Source of the DNA: Ilyonectria destructans
Lineage: Eukaryota; Ascomycota; Sordariomycetes; Hypocreales; Nectriaceae
Reading direction: 5' to 3'
Length of the DNA stretch: 64,000 nt
NCBI GenBank assembly: GCA_020740775.1
Contig: JAHEWK010000002.1
Span: 62,001-126,000, forward strand
The notes under the pieces were generated by a model. That model worked only from the letters and a program-made list of their open reading frames with translations. It was not told where the DNA came from and did not search any database. The position numbers were made by a program, and so were the translations under genes. Positions within the stretch are counted from its first letter, which is position 1. The number at the start of each line of letters is the position of its first letter. Shown one piece after another: positions 12,601 to 23,932 of this stretch.

Positions 12601-15600
12601 TCTTTAGGTAATTAACCTATTAAGTTATCTATTTATTCTTATATTTAAAGTTATTACCTTTAAGATTATATACTATATAAGAGTCTATTTTATCTTTTTA
12701 TAGTAACTTCAGCCTATTAATTATTAATAGATTAATATATATAGCTTTAACTTTACTATTTACTAATATAGTAAGCTATACTCTTTTAACTTATATTTAC
12801 AGTTTAACTATCTTTTTTTTCTTTTCTAATTTTATTATATATAAAGCTTCTATTAGAGGCAGTTTTTTTTATATTAATTACCTATTTATTACTCCTCTAT
12901 AGATAGTATATATTATTTTCCAATTAAATTTAAAATTATTAGTATCAGTTTTAATTTACTTTATTTTCTTCAGTTTATATTAAAAAGTTAGACTTTTTAT
13001 TATATATCTATTTAATAGATATATTTATTTCTTATATTTTTACTCTATATTAAGAGTATTTAGATTTAATATAGATTATTATATTTCTTACTGAATAAAA
13101 TTAAATATTCTAAATAGATTCTTTATCTTTATACTTAAAGTTTATATCTTTTTATTTCTAATTTTCTATCTTACTTTTTTAAGCTTAATTAAGACTACTA
13201 ATTCCTCTATAATTAGAGAAGTTATAATTTTAATATATTAAGAACTTAATATATTAAAATTCATTTTAAATCTTCTATTTATATTTTTTATAATTCTTAT
13301 TATTATATTATAGTACTTTTATAATAGTATACTTAGTAATATCTTTATTTTTATATTTATACTACTCTTTTATCTTCTGTTATTTATATATATAATATTC
13401 TTCAGTTTTATATTTCTTAATTATTAGAGGTTATAAAGCAGTAAAACAAAGTAATATTATTATAAAAGAAATATTCTAATAAAGAATATAAAGATAAAAA
13501 GTATATAAAGATAAGAGGTAGAGAGCATAAAATAGTATAAAATAGTATATTAATAGTGTATTATATTATAATACTAAGATATTATAAGTTTGAAATTACT
13601 TAAAGAGTCTCAGTCTTTTTATAGATAATTTACTTAAAATCCAGCTATTATATTAAGATAATATATATACTATTAAAAAGCTTAAAATCTCAGCTTTCTT
13701 ATAGTACTGTATTTATCCTTATAGATACTTTCCTTATTAAGTAATATTAATTCCAAATAGTATATAATTAAAATTAACTGATTTTAAAGTATAAATAGAT
13801 TAATAAGCTGATTCAAACTAATTAATTATATAGTATAAATATCAGTAATAATACTGTATTTTAGTATCCTTTTATAAGAAGTTTTATAGAACTTTTAAGC
13901 TATATTTTAAAGCTTAAAGCTTAAAGTATAAATATTAAAAAAGTTATATATAGTTATATATTTATAGTCTTTAATATTAATATTACTAGTTAGGTTTATA
14001 TAGATAGATAGAAAAAAGTCTTTTTTATCTTCTAATTATATAGTACTTACTTCTATATATTATTAGATAACTTAAAAGTACTTAAGTTAATTCTATAAGT
14101 ATAGATTCTAAATAGATTTATTATTTATTTATATAGAGTAATAATTATAATAGATTTTATATTTTTTATATTTTAAATAGAATTAGATAATATATAATAT
14201 CTATAAAATCTCTTTATAATTAGAGTATATTACTATTATTCTTAAGTTATTATCTTTTTATTCTTTTAGAATTATATAGTATAGATTATAGCTTAAATAT
14301 ATATTATAGATATAAATATAGATATTAATATCTATACTAGATATTTATTATTTATTTATAAGGTTATTATATATATCTACTGTATATTTCTATATTTAGT
14401 TTTTTAAACTGTTAATCTTCTAGTATTCTTTATAGCTAAATTTAGAATTTTATATATTTTTTATTTAGAAGCTTTAATAGGTATCTATAGAGCAGTTTAT
14501 ATCTTTATAGTTATATTTATTCTGTATCTTTAGGTATTTATCAGTAGGAGTAATAATATTTTTATTAGCTACTAGAAGTTTTATTTTCTATATAATATAG
14601 ACTTTCTATTTAGTATATACTTAAAGTTAATTATCTTCTTTAGTATAGAAGTATTATTAGAGCTTATTCTTTTCTTTATACTTTTTAGCTATTTTTACTC
14701 TATATTTTCTGTTAAGTAGGAATAGTATAATAAATCTAAATTATCTATCTAAAATAATATCTCCTCTTTATACTATAGCTATAGTATAGAATATTAAGTT
14801 ATTTAGTTTTTTATTATTATTATAGAATAATTTAGAAATTAATTTCCAGACTATTTTTATACTATATTTTTATCTAATAGCAATATAGTTATCTATAATA
14901 TTATTAATAACTCTCTTTTAAGTGCTTTTTAAATTAGGTTTAAATAGCTTAATACTAAAATCCTTTTCTTTTCTTAGAGGTTTATTATAGTAATCTTTCT
15001 TCTTAAGGGCTTCTTTTAATTTATAGAGGCTAATAGTAGGTAATTAGTAGGTATTAAATATTAATCTGATATTATTATATCTAAATTAAACTATTATAAG
15101 AGTCTTTAAGTAAATAGCAATTTAAGGTTTATTATTATTATTATAGTACTAATAGTTAGTAAAGTAAATATATTTACCTTTAGGTATAGATTTATATTTT
15201 TAATTAGATTTTAAAGTATAATACTTACTTTTAAAGTAATTTATCTTTTTATAATTTTAGTATTTAACCTTTAAGTAATCCTTCTATATAGCTTTTAATT
15301 CTATAGATTTTAATATTATTCTATAGAAGGTATTATCTTATTATTTCTTTTTATAATTAGTATTATTCTTTTTATTTTTCTAGAATAGTATATAGATAGT
15401 ACCTTTTAATTTTTCAGTTTCTTTTTCTTATTATCTTTGAAACTATTAGTTATTAATTTCTATAGAGAGAGTAATAAGAATATTAAATATAGTTAGCTTA
15501 TATCTAATTATTATATTTTTAACTTATATTTTAAGCCCTCTATAGTAAGCTGCTATATATACTTCTTCTTTTTAATTTAGGTATAAAGTACTATTATAAA

Positions 15601-17279
15601 ATTCAGCTATATAGCTAGATATTAATACCTTCTAAGAGAGTTTCTAAAGTTATATTTCTACTATTTATTTCTTATTAATAAGACTAAATATATCTTAAAG
15701 TTTCTTCTTAAATACTTTATAGCTAGTATAAATAGCTTTAATTTTATTCTTTCTTATATAGTAAGAATTATTAAGGTAGTTCTATATAATTAATTTAAAC
15801 TATTAGAGTGCTTTATCTTTAAGGAGTTTTATTATATAATAGACTTTAGCTTCTTCTTTAGTAAACTATATAGAGTAGTAGCTTTAGAATATTCTAATTT
15901 ATATAAGAAATTCTTAAAAACTAATAGTAGCTCTATTAAATAATTTAAATTATTTAGATTTAAGGATTTCTTCTATATCTCTTCTTTTTACTATAAGAAA
16001 GTTAATATAGATAATATAGTTACAGTAAAATAACTTTTATTAGATAAAATCTCTATTAAATTATTTATTATAATCTATAAGTTAGTTAATTTTTTCTAGC
16101 AGCTAGTTAATCTTATTATCTTTCTCTTTATCTTTTCTATTAGTAATATTAATAAGCTTATTAAGCTTAGCTTTAAGGTAATTATTTTACTTTTAGAGTC
16201 TCTTAAGATCTTTTTAAGTAACCTCTTTATTATTAGAGTTAAATTCAGATTTTTCTATATTAATATTATTAATTAAATCAACCTTAAGTAGAGTAATAAA
16301 ATTCTTTCCAGTTTTAAATAAAATACTTAAAATTATAGAAGCTATTTTAGCTTATTTAAGATATTACTTAAGTTAATATAGTAATATACTAAATAAGAGC
16401 TATTAATATATAATATTTAGGTTTAACCTAAGAGTATAGAGTAAGTTTAAGTATAAAGTATATAATCTAATAAATTAGAATATTATAGTAAGTAATATAA
16501 CTTACAGTCTGATAATAGTAAAATAGTAGATTTAATATAACTAAATATATTAATAGCTAGTAAGGCTATCTTTATAAAAATACTAAATAAATATACTTAT
16601 ATATTAAATAGTAATTTATAGATTATATAAGGTATTAAATTATAGTAATTCTTAGATTATAATATTTTAAAATTATAGGTATAATTCTTAGTATAATACT
16701 CTATATATAATTAGATAGAAAAAGTAGGTATATTATAGTTCTACTAGTTATAACTGCCTAATTCCAACTTAAGCTATAATATTATAGTTTAGTATAATAA
16801 AAATATTCTATTTTAAGATTAAGTTATTATAATCTTTAATAATAGCTAGATAATAAATAAGAGAGGCTTTAAATAGATTTAATACTTTAATAAATATTTA
16901 AAGGTATATTTCTCTAGCTTTTATTACCTTCTTATATTAAATAGATAGAAATACTATTATTTAATTAAATTAAAATTATTCTATAAAAAGAATAAGATTA
17001 TTACTCTATATACACTAATATATTTATCTTATAATCTCTAGCTACTTAATATTAGCTACTATAAGCTACTTAAGTAGGCTTATAATTAATAAATTCAAAA
17101 TCTAATAAAAGTTTAAACTACTTATATTATTAAAATTAACTTTTTTTTAATATTTTAAACTATATTTTAAAATATAATATTAAAAGAAAATATCTAAAGA
17201 AGTTTTTAAAATATAGAACTTATTCTCTATAATTCAGAAAGTATATCTTTTTATTTAAATATAAAATTACTATTACAGA

Positions 17280-17309
17280 CTGAGGCCTAAATTTGGGTTC
17301 CAGCTTTAC
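17280..17309 (+). repeat. Imperfect direct repeat, copy 2 (at edge of the RIP block)
   Basis: This is the partner of the repeat at 8882-8911. It begins just inside the less mutated DNA that ends in the Pogo-type transposase tail, so it may lie near the 5' end of that element. Confidence 0.5.
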
Positions 17310-17639
17310 TAAAACTCAGCTAACTGAAAAGTGGGGCAACTTATCGGTAAAGTAGCAGCAAAGCTTAAACTTCGCCTATATCTTTATCTATCTTATTCTA
17401 GCGACTATATTACTATTTAGCAGCAAGGAAAAGAAGCTTCCCTTTCTCTTTTTCTCTTCTCTTTAGCTTTAAATAGATAATCCTATAGTAACAGCCTATT
17501 AAATAAACTTCTGCCCAGCTCTTTATAATTACAGACTCTAATAAACTAATTTTATTAAAATTTAAATTAATTATTATTAAAAAAGCTCTCTAATATTAAT
17601 TTTAACTACTATATATTAATTTATAAAAAGATATAAGAA

Positions 17640-18050
17640 ATAATATACTAAATGGTACTATTAAAGATAGAAGTTAGCAAACTTCAGAAGCTAAATATAA
17701 CCCTTAGCTAGCAGTATAGAGCAAAAAAATATATCTACAACTTTCTAAGAGTATAATAGTAGCTAAGGGATAGAAGCTATAAAATTAAAAAGAAATTACT
17801 GAGCAGATACAGCAGGAAACGCAGCAAAGTAGTGGTCGGAAGAGGCAGATGGAGACAAGGGAATAGCAATATAGAAGATGCAGAAAACCCGGGCATAATA
17901 TATATACTTGTAAAATTGATATAGATGCGTCTGAAGAAGACGATGGTAATTGATTTTAATTGGTTTTAGTCGTTGTGGTTGTTTTATTATGATATTTACT
18001 GGCGAGGGTGTGGTTTGGTGAGTCGCTCGCTATTATGTACGTTATACTAA
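17640..18050 (+). mobile_element. 3' end of a Pogo/Fot1-type DNA transposon
   Basis: In one + frame the sequence reads as the C-terminal tail of a fungal DDE transposase: several former Gln codons as TAG, then RRCRKPGHNIYTCKIDIDAS, an acidic end and a stop at 17,951-17,953. The RC..PGHN..TC pattern followed by Ser/Asp/Glu is typical of the zinc-knuckle tail of fungal Pogo-family transposases (family knowledge). The non-coding tail GGCGAGGGTGTGGTTTGG ... TATTATGTACGT up to about 18,050 fits a terminal repeat region. The transposase core (DDE) is missing. Confidence 0.7.
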
Positions 18051-18054
18051 ATAC

Positions 18055-20300
18055 TAGTAGTATTTTCATCCACCCTGGGGCTAGGGCAGTAAGAGCCGAA
18101 GCCCGATTTCCTTTCTTTCTTTGCGTTGAGATCTATCAGGTTACTGTGTATCTGTACAACCGGACCCCCAAATATATCAATAATTGGGATACCCCTTACG
18201 ACCGGTTCCACACAGCTATAGCCCAGCGCAATGGTCACGGCCAGGAACAGAAAGTCCCCTATTTAGGTCACCTACGGGCCTACGGATCTAAGGCATTTAC
18301 AATGACCCAAGATGCCCTGAAGGGTCGCAACAAGCGGCAGCGATTGAATCCTCGAGCCTGGATCGGCTACCTTGTGGGATATCAGTCAACCAATATCTAT
18401 CGGATCTAGAATCCGGTTACCGGGAAGGTCATCTCTTCTAGAGATGTCATTTTCAACAAAGACGAACAATTCAATAGAGATGTCAACCAACTAAAAGACA
18501 ACCTGCTACATATTTCAAAAGACAAACTGGACCAGCTGCTGAACCAGGTGGAAGAGTCTCAGCTGGATCAGTCAATAGCAGAAGAGAGTCAAGTTGGCAG
18601 TCTGACCCAAGCAAATTGGGAATATATCCACTACGAGGATCAGGACGATGATATTAGACCTATTCCGTATGCGGATCAGAGCAATAACATTGATTCTATC
18701 CCATATGTAGATAACAGAGGTATTGTAATGACATCGATAGAGGTTCAGTCTGATCAGCCAACCGGAAGAACTATTGAGCATTCTAGGAACCCTAGGGTTG
18801 AGGATGGTTATTAAGGAAAGCTAGGGGAAGAAGGAGGCACCGTCTTAAGCGATGACCTACAATCCCTATCCTCCGGCAACTATGATATAGCCTACTTGAC
18901 TCCTATGTCTCGGCTGCTAACTGCACTTCTAGCTATAACAATCCAGACTGAGCCAAATCTACCAGGTAAGCAAATCCAAGATCAATTGATCGAAAGGTCC
19001 GACGTCTGGAAAGCGGCGTTCAACGCCGGAAGACTAGCTAGCCAGATAGGAACCCTCAACGGGAAGGTCATCGATAAAGCTAAGCTGCAACGACTGTTGA
19101 AGAAACCTAGGTCTGTTCATCAAAGTCAGCTACCCAAGCTGCCGCGGCACCATCGGGATCTTCAGGATCATCCAATGGGGGCCCAATTCGAACAGTCTAA
19201 ACGAGACCACTGCAGAGTCATAGGGAAATGGGGTCCTGGATCGAGATGGATCGAGATGACCCTAGAACCCTAGAAAAAGTGACCCTTGACTATATATGGG
19301 TCTATACATATAAGCTTGATAAGCATAGCCGATTTATCAAGTGTAAAGCCCAGCTAGTTGTTCGAGGAGACCAATAGCTGAAAGGGCTAGATGAAGAGAC
19401 CTATACTGCAATCTTAGCCGGAAGGTTATTCCGGACTCTAATAGCAATTGCTGCCCGGTTTGACCTGGATCTTATATAGTATAATACAGTCAACGCCTTC
19501 GTCAACGCGAGGCTAGACCGTCAGATCCTAATAAGAATGCCCCCTAGATACAAGAAAGCAGAAAAGATCCTACTGATCCAGAAAGCACTATACAGGCTGC
19601 AGGAATCCCCTCTCCTTTGGCAGAAGAAACTCACCGCCACACTCTAAGACCTAGGCTTCGAGCCAGTCCGGCACAAGCCCTGCTGTATAATAAAGGACGG
19701 GATCATCGTTTTATTCTATGTAGACGATATCGTCTTTGCCTCTCAAAGGAACAAGAGCTAGAAGGTTCAGAAGGCTGTTACACATCTCAAAGGTTGATAT
19801 GACCTAACAGGCGGACAGGATCTTCAATGGTTCCTAGGGATTGAGATCATTCGAAACCCAACGAAGAGACTTATCTAATTGTCCTAATCTACCTATCTAG
19901 ATAAGATAGCTAACCTTGTGGAAGACCTAAATCAGCGTCACAATAACCCAATGAAACGGGAAGACCTAAGACGATCAGCCGGACGGGCTACAATTCCATC
20001 AATCCGACGATACCAGCGGAAGACCGGATCGATCCTATCTGCGGTTGTGATGACCCGGCCAGATGTAGCGTTTGCTGCTTCTCGACTAGCTAGGTTCAAT
20101 TCAAACCCAGGACCGGAACATCATCAAGCTGCCGATAGGGTACTTCTGTATCTCAAAAAGACCAACAGCCTAGCTCTCCAATTCGGCCAGGACGATCGTT
20201 TCTTTGTGGCTAGTGACTTATCTTTCGCAGACAACCTAGAAGACCGGAAAAGCTCCCAAGCCTATGTCATGACGTTATTCGGAGGGGCTCGGGCAACCAC
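18055..20300 (+). mobile_element. Decayed Ty1/Copia retrotransposon pol fragment
   Basis: The integrase C-terminal region is visible at about 18,080-18,410 (YLYNRTPKYINNWDTPYDRF; GYLVGYQSTNIYRI then a stop where Trp is expected, then NPVTGKVISSRDVIF). A low-complexity linker follows. Reverse transcriptase runs to about 20,000 through several frames, with the catalytic YVDD box at about 19,716-19,730 (FYVDDIVFAS). The connection/RNase H region at about 20,040-20,290 (MTRPDVAFAASRLARFN; SFADNLEDRKSSQAYV) is cut off abruptly. Stops at Gln and Trp codons indicate mild RIP, far weaker than in the Gypsy block. The Pogo element appears to have landed in or next to its 5' part. Confidence 0.9.
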
Positions 20301-20340
20301 CATATCTGACGGCGACATTTTTGGGATGATCTCAAACGAT

Positions 20341-20972
20341 AGCATATGAGGCTGTTAATTTCATCCTTTTTGTGCTCAGTTTCTGACTGCGGATGCACTT
20401 GCATGTTTACTGATCTTATGATCTGCTGCAAACAATACCTGATTTTCTCTTGTTTCAGAAGGGAGGAGAAGACTCTTGCATTCACATAGCTCAGTAACCT
20501 AATGAGTTTCTTTGTGCTTCATAACTACTCTTGAGCTCGGCGTTGTCATGTATGCCAAGTTTCCAGATGATGTTATCTTTATAGCTTAGCTCTCAATCTC
20601 AACTTGACTTTGATGTCGTGAACTTTAGGTTTTATAGCTATCGCTTACCGCCAGCTCAGCTTTGAACAGTAAAAGCTCAGCTCTAGCAATCCTAATAACT
20701 TAAATATAGCAAGCGTTCCCCGTAATATAGTTTGAATTGATGTTATACCTTAATCCTGTCTTTGCAACCCGTCTGCATCCCTCTCCCTGAACTTGATGTC
20801 TAATTCAGTTAGACTAGATGGAAAAGGTAGATGGGTTCGGGTCAGATGTAAAGGTTAATGAATAACTACAAAATTAACCAGGCTCCAGACAAAGAAATCA
20901 ATGCGTGACACAGTAATTGCAACACATTAAGTTCCCTCATTGAGAGAAGAAAATCTTATTTACTGAATAATT
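20341..20972. other. Intergenic, Copia end to MFS gene
   Basis: About 630 bases with no convincing ORF or repeat. The right part probably holds the 3' UTR of the minus-strand transporter. Confidence 0.6.
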
Positions 20973-22577
20973 CTACTTATTCGCCTCTTGATGCTCGACA
21001 GTAGCGCCCGATTTCTCCACTGATTTATCTGATCCTTGCGAAATGTTTCCCTCCAAATCTGTGTGAAACTGGTACGTTTTCCACTTTCTAACAGGGATGT
21101 TCTCTGCCAAGAACATAGAGATCTCAATAGTTGACCTGCCCGAAGTTTCACCCACGCAAAACCAGGTGTATACAAGTGCAAGACCAGTTGTTCCAGCATA
21201 GATGAATGCGAGCATTGGGCCCAAGCCGGCGTCATAGTACAGATAAGGCGCAGTGAATGACACAACCCAAGTGGTCAAGTAGAAAATAGCAATGGAGGTC
21301 GACATGATCTTGTTTTGGTTGACACCAACAGCCATCTCTCGAGCGATAGTGTACGCCAACGGGCCAAGACCGTAATTGAAGGCGATAATAACGATGAAAG
21401 AAAAGACGACGATGACATATTGAGAAGCTTTCGTGGGTGTTCCCTGCGTGCCAATGCCACCGATGACGATGAATGCGACGACCATCATTGAGTTTGTTAC
21501 GAGGAGGTTGACACGCCTCGACACCTTGTTTCCAGTAATGACAGATGCGCCCACTGCAAAGATTTGCAGAATGTTCGTAATAAGTTGGATCATGAAAGGC
21601 TCAGCGACGCCGATGGATTGGGCGAAGACAACCCCGTAGACGTAGAAAAACAGGATACCGCAAACTTGCTGGGAGAAGAGGGCGCCAGAGGAGAAGATAA
21701 CCTTTCTGCGTTCAACTGGGTCCGTCCAGAGCATCTTCCATGAAGATACCTCAGAATACTGCTCTGCCACCTGCTTTGTCTCGTCCAGGGCTCGCATGTC
21801 TTCCGTAGCATCGTATGTCGATAGTCCGCGGTTGATTTTCTTCAAGGCCGTTTCGGCGTTCTCGCGTCTGCCTTTCAAAATGTACCACACGGGGCTCTCC
21901 GGGATAAACGGGAGGCCGGCGAACATCATGAGCGGCAAAACAATAAGACCTCCCATGGGGATTTTATATGATAGCGAGCTCTTGATGCCCTCAGTTCCTT
22001 GAGTGATGCCAGCGGCAATGAGCTGGGACCAGGACTGGAGGAACTGGAACATCATGAGAGTCGGTCCGCGGATGGAAGTGGGCGCAACCTCGCCCATGTA
22101 GAGCAGAGACGTAACCGTAAACTGACCCACGCCGAGGCCAATCATAATTCTTCCAACGGTGATAACAGCTTCGTAATTGCTGTCTGCCACTTGGGCGATA
22201 CCGCCAACCAGAATGCAGACAGATGCGACCCAGAAGACAGCTTTGCGGCCCCAGCGCTCGTTGATGGGAGAAGCAACCATGGCGCCGAGGAGGTCTCCGA
22301 TGTAGATTGATGATGCAGTCACAGACTGAAATGAGGTTGCCAGTGCTTTCTGTCCGTCCAGGTAATGGTTTCCATACCTGTCCTTGAACTCTCGCATAGC
22401 CAAAACACCATTGTAGTAGGTGTTGTCATACCCATAGCAAAGGGCGCCTATAGCAGAGATAGAACAGTAGAGAATCGCCCACTTATGGGATTTCCAGTCG
22501 AATTTAAAGCCGTCCAACATGGTGAGGAAGGGTAGAGTCGGAAGAGAGGTTGTGAGAGTTGGAAAAGTTGTCGACAA
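20973..22577 (-). CDS. MFS sugar transporter (SP family)
   Basis: This uninterrupted 534-residue ORF gives a 12-helix permease of normal length. It carries the sugar-porter marks: YGYDNTYYNGVL after the first helix, NERWGRK in the helix 2-3 loop, PESPVWYILKGRR at the end of helix 6, and GETSGRSTIEI after helix 12. It should move a sugar, glycoside or related polyol/acid across the plasma membrane with protons; the substrate is not readable. A second in-frame Met at residue 20 (MLDGFKFDW) is a plausible alternative start, because many homologues begin close to the first helix. It is intronless, unlike its neighbours. It is the leftmost intact gene beside the transposon block and points away from the regulator at 23.9 kb. 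I found no CGG-N3-CCG site upstream. Confidence 0.93.
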   Translation of the reverse strand: MSTTFPTLTTSLPTLPFLTMLDGFKFDWKSHKWAILYCSISAIGALCYGYDNTYYNGVLAMREFKDRYGNHYLDGQKALATSFQSVTASSIYIGDLLGAMVASPINERWGRKAVFWVASVCILVGGIAQVADSNYEAVITVGRIMIGLGVGQFTVTSLLYMGEVAPTSIRGPTLMMFQFLQSWSQLIAAGITQGTEGIKSSLSYKIPMGGLIVLPLMMFAGLPFIPESPVWYILKGRRENAETALKKINRGLSTYDATEDMRALDETKQVAEQYSEVSSWKMLWTDPVERRKVIFSSGALFSQQVCGILFFYVYGVVFAQSIGVAEPFMIQLITNILQIFAVGASVITGNKVSRRVNLLVTNSMMVVAFIVIGGIGTQGTPTKASQYVIVVFSFIVIIAFNYGLGPLAYTIAREMAVGVNQNKIMSTSIAIFYLTTWVVSFTAPYLYYDAGLGPMLAFIYAGTTGLALVYTWFCVGETSGRSTIEISMFLAENIPVRKWKTYQFHTDLEGNISQGSDKSVEKSGATVEHQEANK

Positions 22578-22984
22578 GCACGACTGGGAGTGTTGATGTT
22601 TGAAAGTGCGGAGGAATGTGGAATTGGAAGTCTGGGGAAGAAATTCCGGGGAAGGGAACTGCAGGTAATTAATACGAAGGGCAAAGCCCGTTATTCATTC
22701 ACCGAGCACATACCGGGGATCGCTGGCTGACCCTATCAGTTGGTAACGAGTCAGTGGTGAGCCAACTTAGCGGGGATTTCCCTTTTAGGATAATCCTTCA
22801 ACCCTATCCCCCATCCCCATTCCCCAGGGGTTACCCAAGATGAATCTTGTCTCCAACAAACCTTTGCGGGGTTGTACACGAATAGGAATGCTTAGATTTA
22901 CAAATCCATGTGCCATGACTCCATCTTTTGCCACGACGGGTCCAGAACCCACCATTACGCGGAGCAAGCACTACTCACAGACTC

Positions 22985-23203
22985 CGCGTAAGATCAGGAC
23001 TCCACCAACTCCGTCGTTTAGGTTCAGCATCCTACGTAGTTTCTTCAGGGTAACGGGGTGTTCGAACTCGGGGCTATCCTAATCTGGAATCTCCCTGCTA
23101 CCCCAGATGAGGGGTCTGGAGGATTCCTTATTCAGCAATTGCGGGGAACGCGGGGAGTTCTGTTCGCTGGGCGTGGATGTGTTTTCCATACTATCACAGC
23201 TTG
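22985..23203 (+). repeat. Duplicated promoter segment (copy of about 30,970-31,350)
   Basis: This stretch matches the upstream region of the Gfo/Idh gene at 31,352. Shared blocks include the TCCTAATC-GGAATCTCCCTG box (23,077 onward versus 31,054 onward), TTGCGGGG, GGCGTGGATNTG and ACTGTCACAG/ACTATCACAG. It leads directly into the broken Gfo/Idh copy, so promoter and 5' coding part were copied together. Confidence 0.72.
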
Positions 23204-23466
23204 AAGTTCAAAAGGTCCCTCAATGCGGCAGCGTCGGAGGTGGCCATTTGGCTCAGATTCTTCACATTCCAAGACTCAGCTTCTCTCTCGATTTGTGAGG
23301 TCTCTAAAAAGACGGCGGATCACACTCAGAGGGCTAGAAACAAGGTCGCCGCCATTTTCAATGATGCTTCCGTCGATGTAATTTTCATTATTACATCTGA
23401 TAGTATCCACGCACTCAAGTCTGCGAGCCTTCAAGTGCGATGTCGCCACGATCAAAGCATAAAAGG
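23204..23466 (+). pseudogene. Broken 5' duplicate of the Gfo/Idh/MocA gene at 31,352
   Basis: The reading passes between two frames. The first part gives CGSVGGGHLAQILHIP, which matches the Rossmann start of the intact protein (GIIGGGDVAQIVHIP). A frameshift then leads to ICEVSKKTADH and IFNDASVDVIFIITSDSIHA, which match ICDVSKKTADH and IFNDASIDVVFVVTSDEFHA. After that the copy is shortened internally and ends near a DQSIKG remnant of AQSIIE. There is no usable start codon, two frames and internal deletions, so it is not functional. The other shared blocks show that the promoter came with it. Confidence 0.85.
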
Positions 23467-23932
23467 GAAGTAGGGTAGATTGATGTCATTGTTGATGCTG
23501 TCAGAGGAATAAAGTAAATCCGTCCCGCTTGGCGAGGCTGGGGGAAATCCCGCAGCCGGAACGGCCTCACGAGCACGGTCAAGCAAGCAGATACATCGTC
23601 AATTGATCAATTGCACCTATTTTGCATCATCACAACGTTATTATCATCATATATTCATAAGCCCGTATTTAGGCTTCCTCACAGACCGCGGTTTCCAGCC
23701 CGTTAGTCTGACAGATGCAACAGCCACGTGACTACGCTAAAACCGTCTTGGCACGTGAGTAAACTGCCAAACCTCCCATCTGGATGGTCCAGACGCGATC
23801 AAATGCGATCACGATGTAGCCGTGTTTACGTGTCTACCCCTCTTTTATTCAAGACAAAACAATCCCAAGCCGGAATCAGCATGCTTGCAACTGTCCTTTC
23901 CCTTCTCGATATTTCTCCCAGACATCTGGACA
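23467..23932. promoter_or_regulatory. Upstream region of the 23.9 kb regulator
   Basis: No coding signal is evident. Two CACGTG hexamers (E-box type, about 23,725-23,730 and 23,752-23,757) lie 180-210 bp before the start of the regulator gene. A TCAATTGATCAATTG repeat sits near 23,600. No CGG-N3-CCG site was seen here. Confidence 0.45.

Larger units (their letters stand above)
6850..16800 (-). mobile_element. RIP-destroyed Ty3/Gypsy retrotransposon, copy B, opposite orientation
   Basis: Reading the minus strand gives a second Gypsy element. A gag-like stretch covers about 15,400-16,100 and ends in a YYRGLK-like motif. Reverse transcriptase covers about 11,400-12,200, with the active-site box at 11,615-11,629 again changed to YLNNI. 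RNase H covers about 10,870-11,110 and closely resembles the same part of copy A. Integrase runs from about 10,140 downward and is interrupted. Its C-terminal part and a chromodomain-like tail resume at about 8,780-7,950. Similar sequence near 7,200-7,245 and 16,745-16,790 (both containing CTTAAGCTATAATAT) may be the LTR pair, but I could not delimit LTRs. The same residues are lost as in copy A. Confidence 0.82.
1..17270. other. AT-rich RIP-mutated heterochromatin-like block
   Basis: This stretch is made almost entirely of A, T and a TA-rich vocabulary, and has only a handful of CG dinucleotides. No intact gene is visible. When it is read as retrotransposon protein, former Gln codons appear as TAA or TAG and former Asp codons as AAT. 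That is the expected result of C-to-T change at CpA on both strands. RIP is the known pezizomycete process that does this to repeated DNA. The composition changes abruptly near 17.3 kb. A less mutated patch lies inside at about 8.79-9.73 kb. Confidence 0.93.

Noticed and set aside
1..17270. Possible CRISPR array, centromere repeat or mitochondrial DNA, suggested by AT-richness and repeats
   Set aside because: There are no regular spacers, and readable Gypsy pol domains on both strands explain the sequence.
18047..18238. Minus-strand ORF over the Copia integrase fragment
   Set aside because: It is the antisense shadow of a clear Copia reading (YLYNRTPKY) and has no motif of its own.
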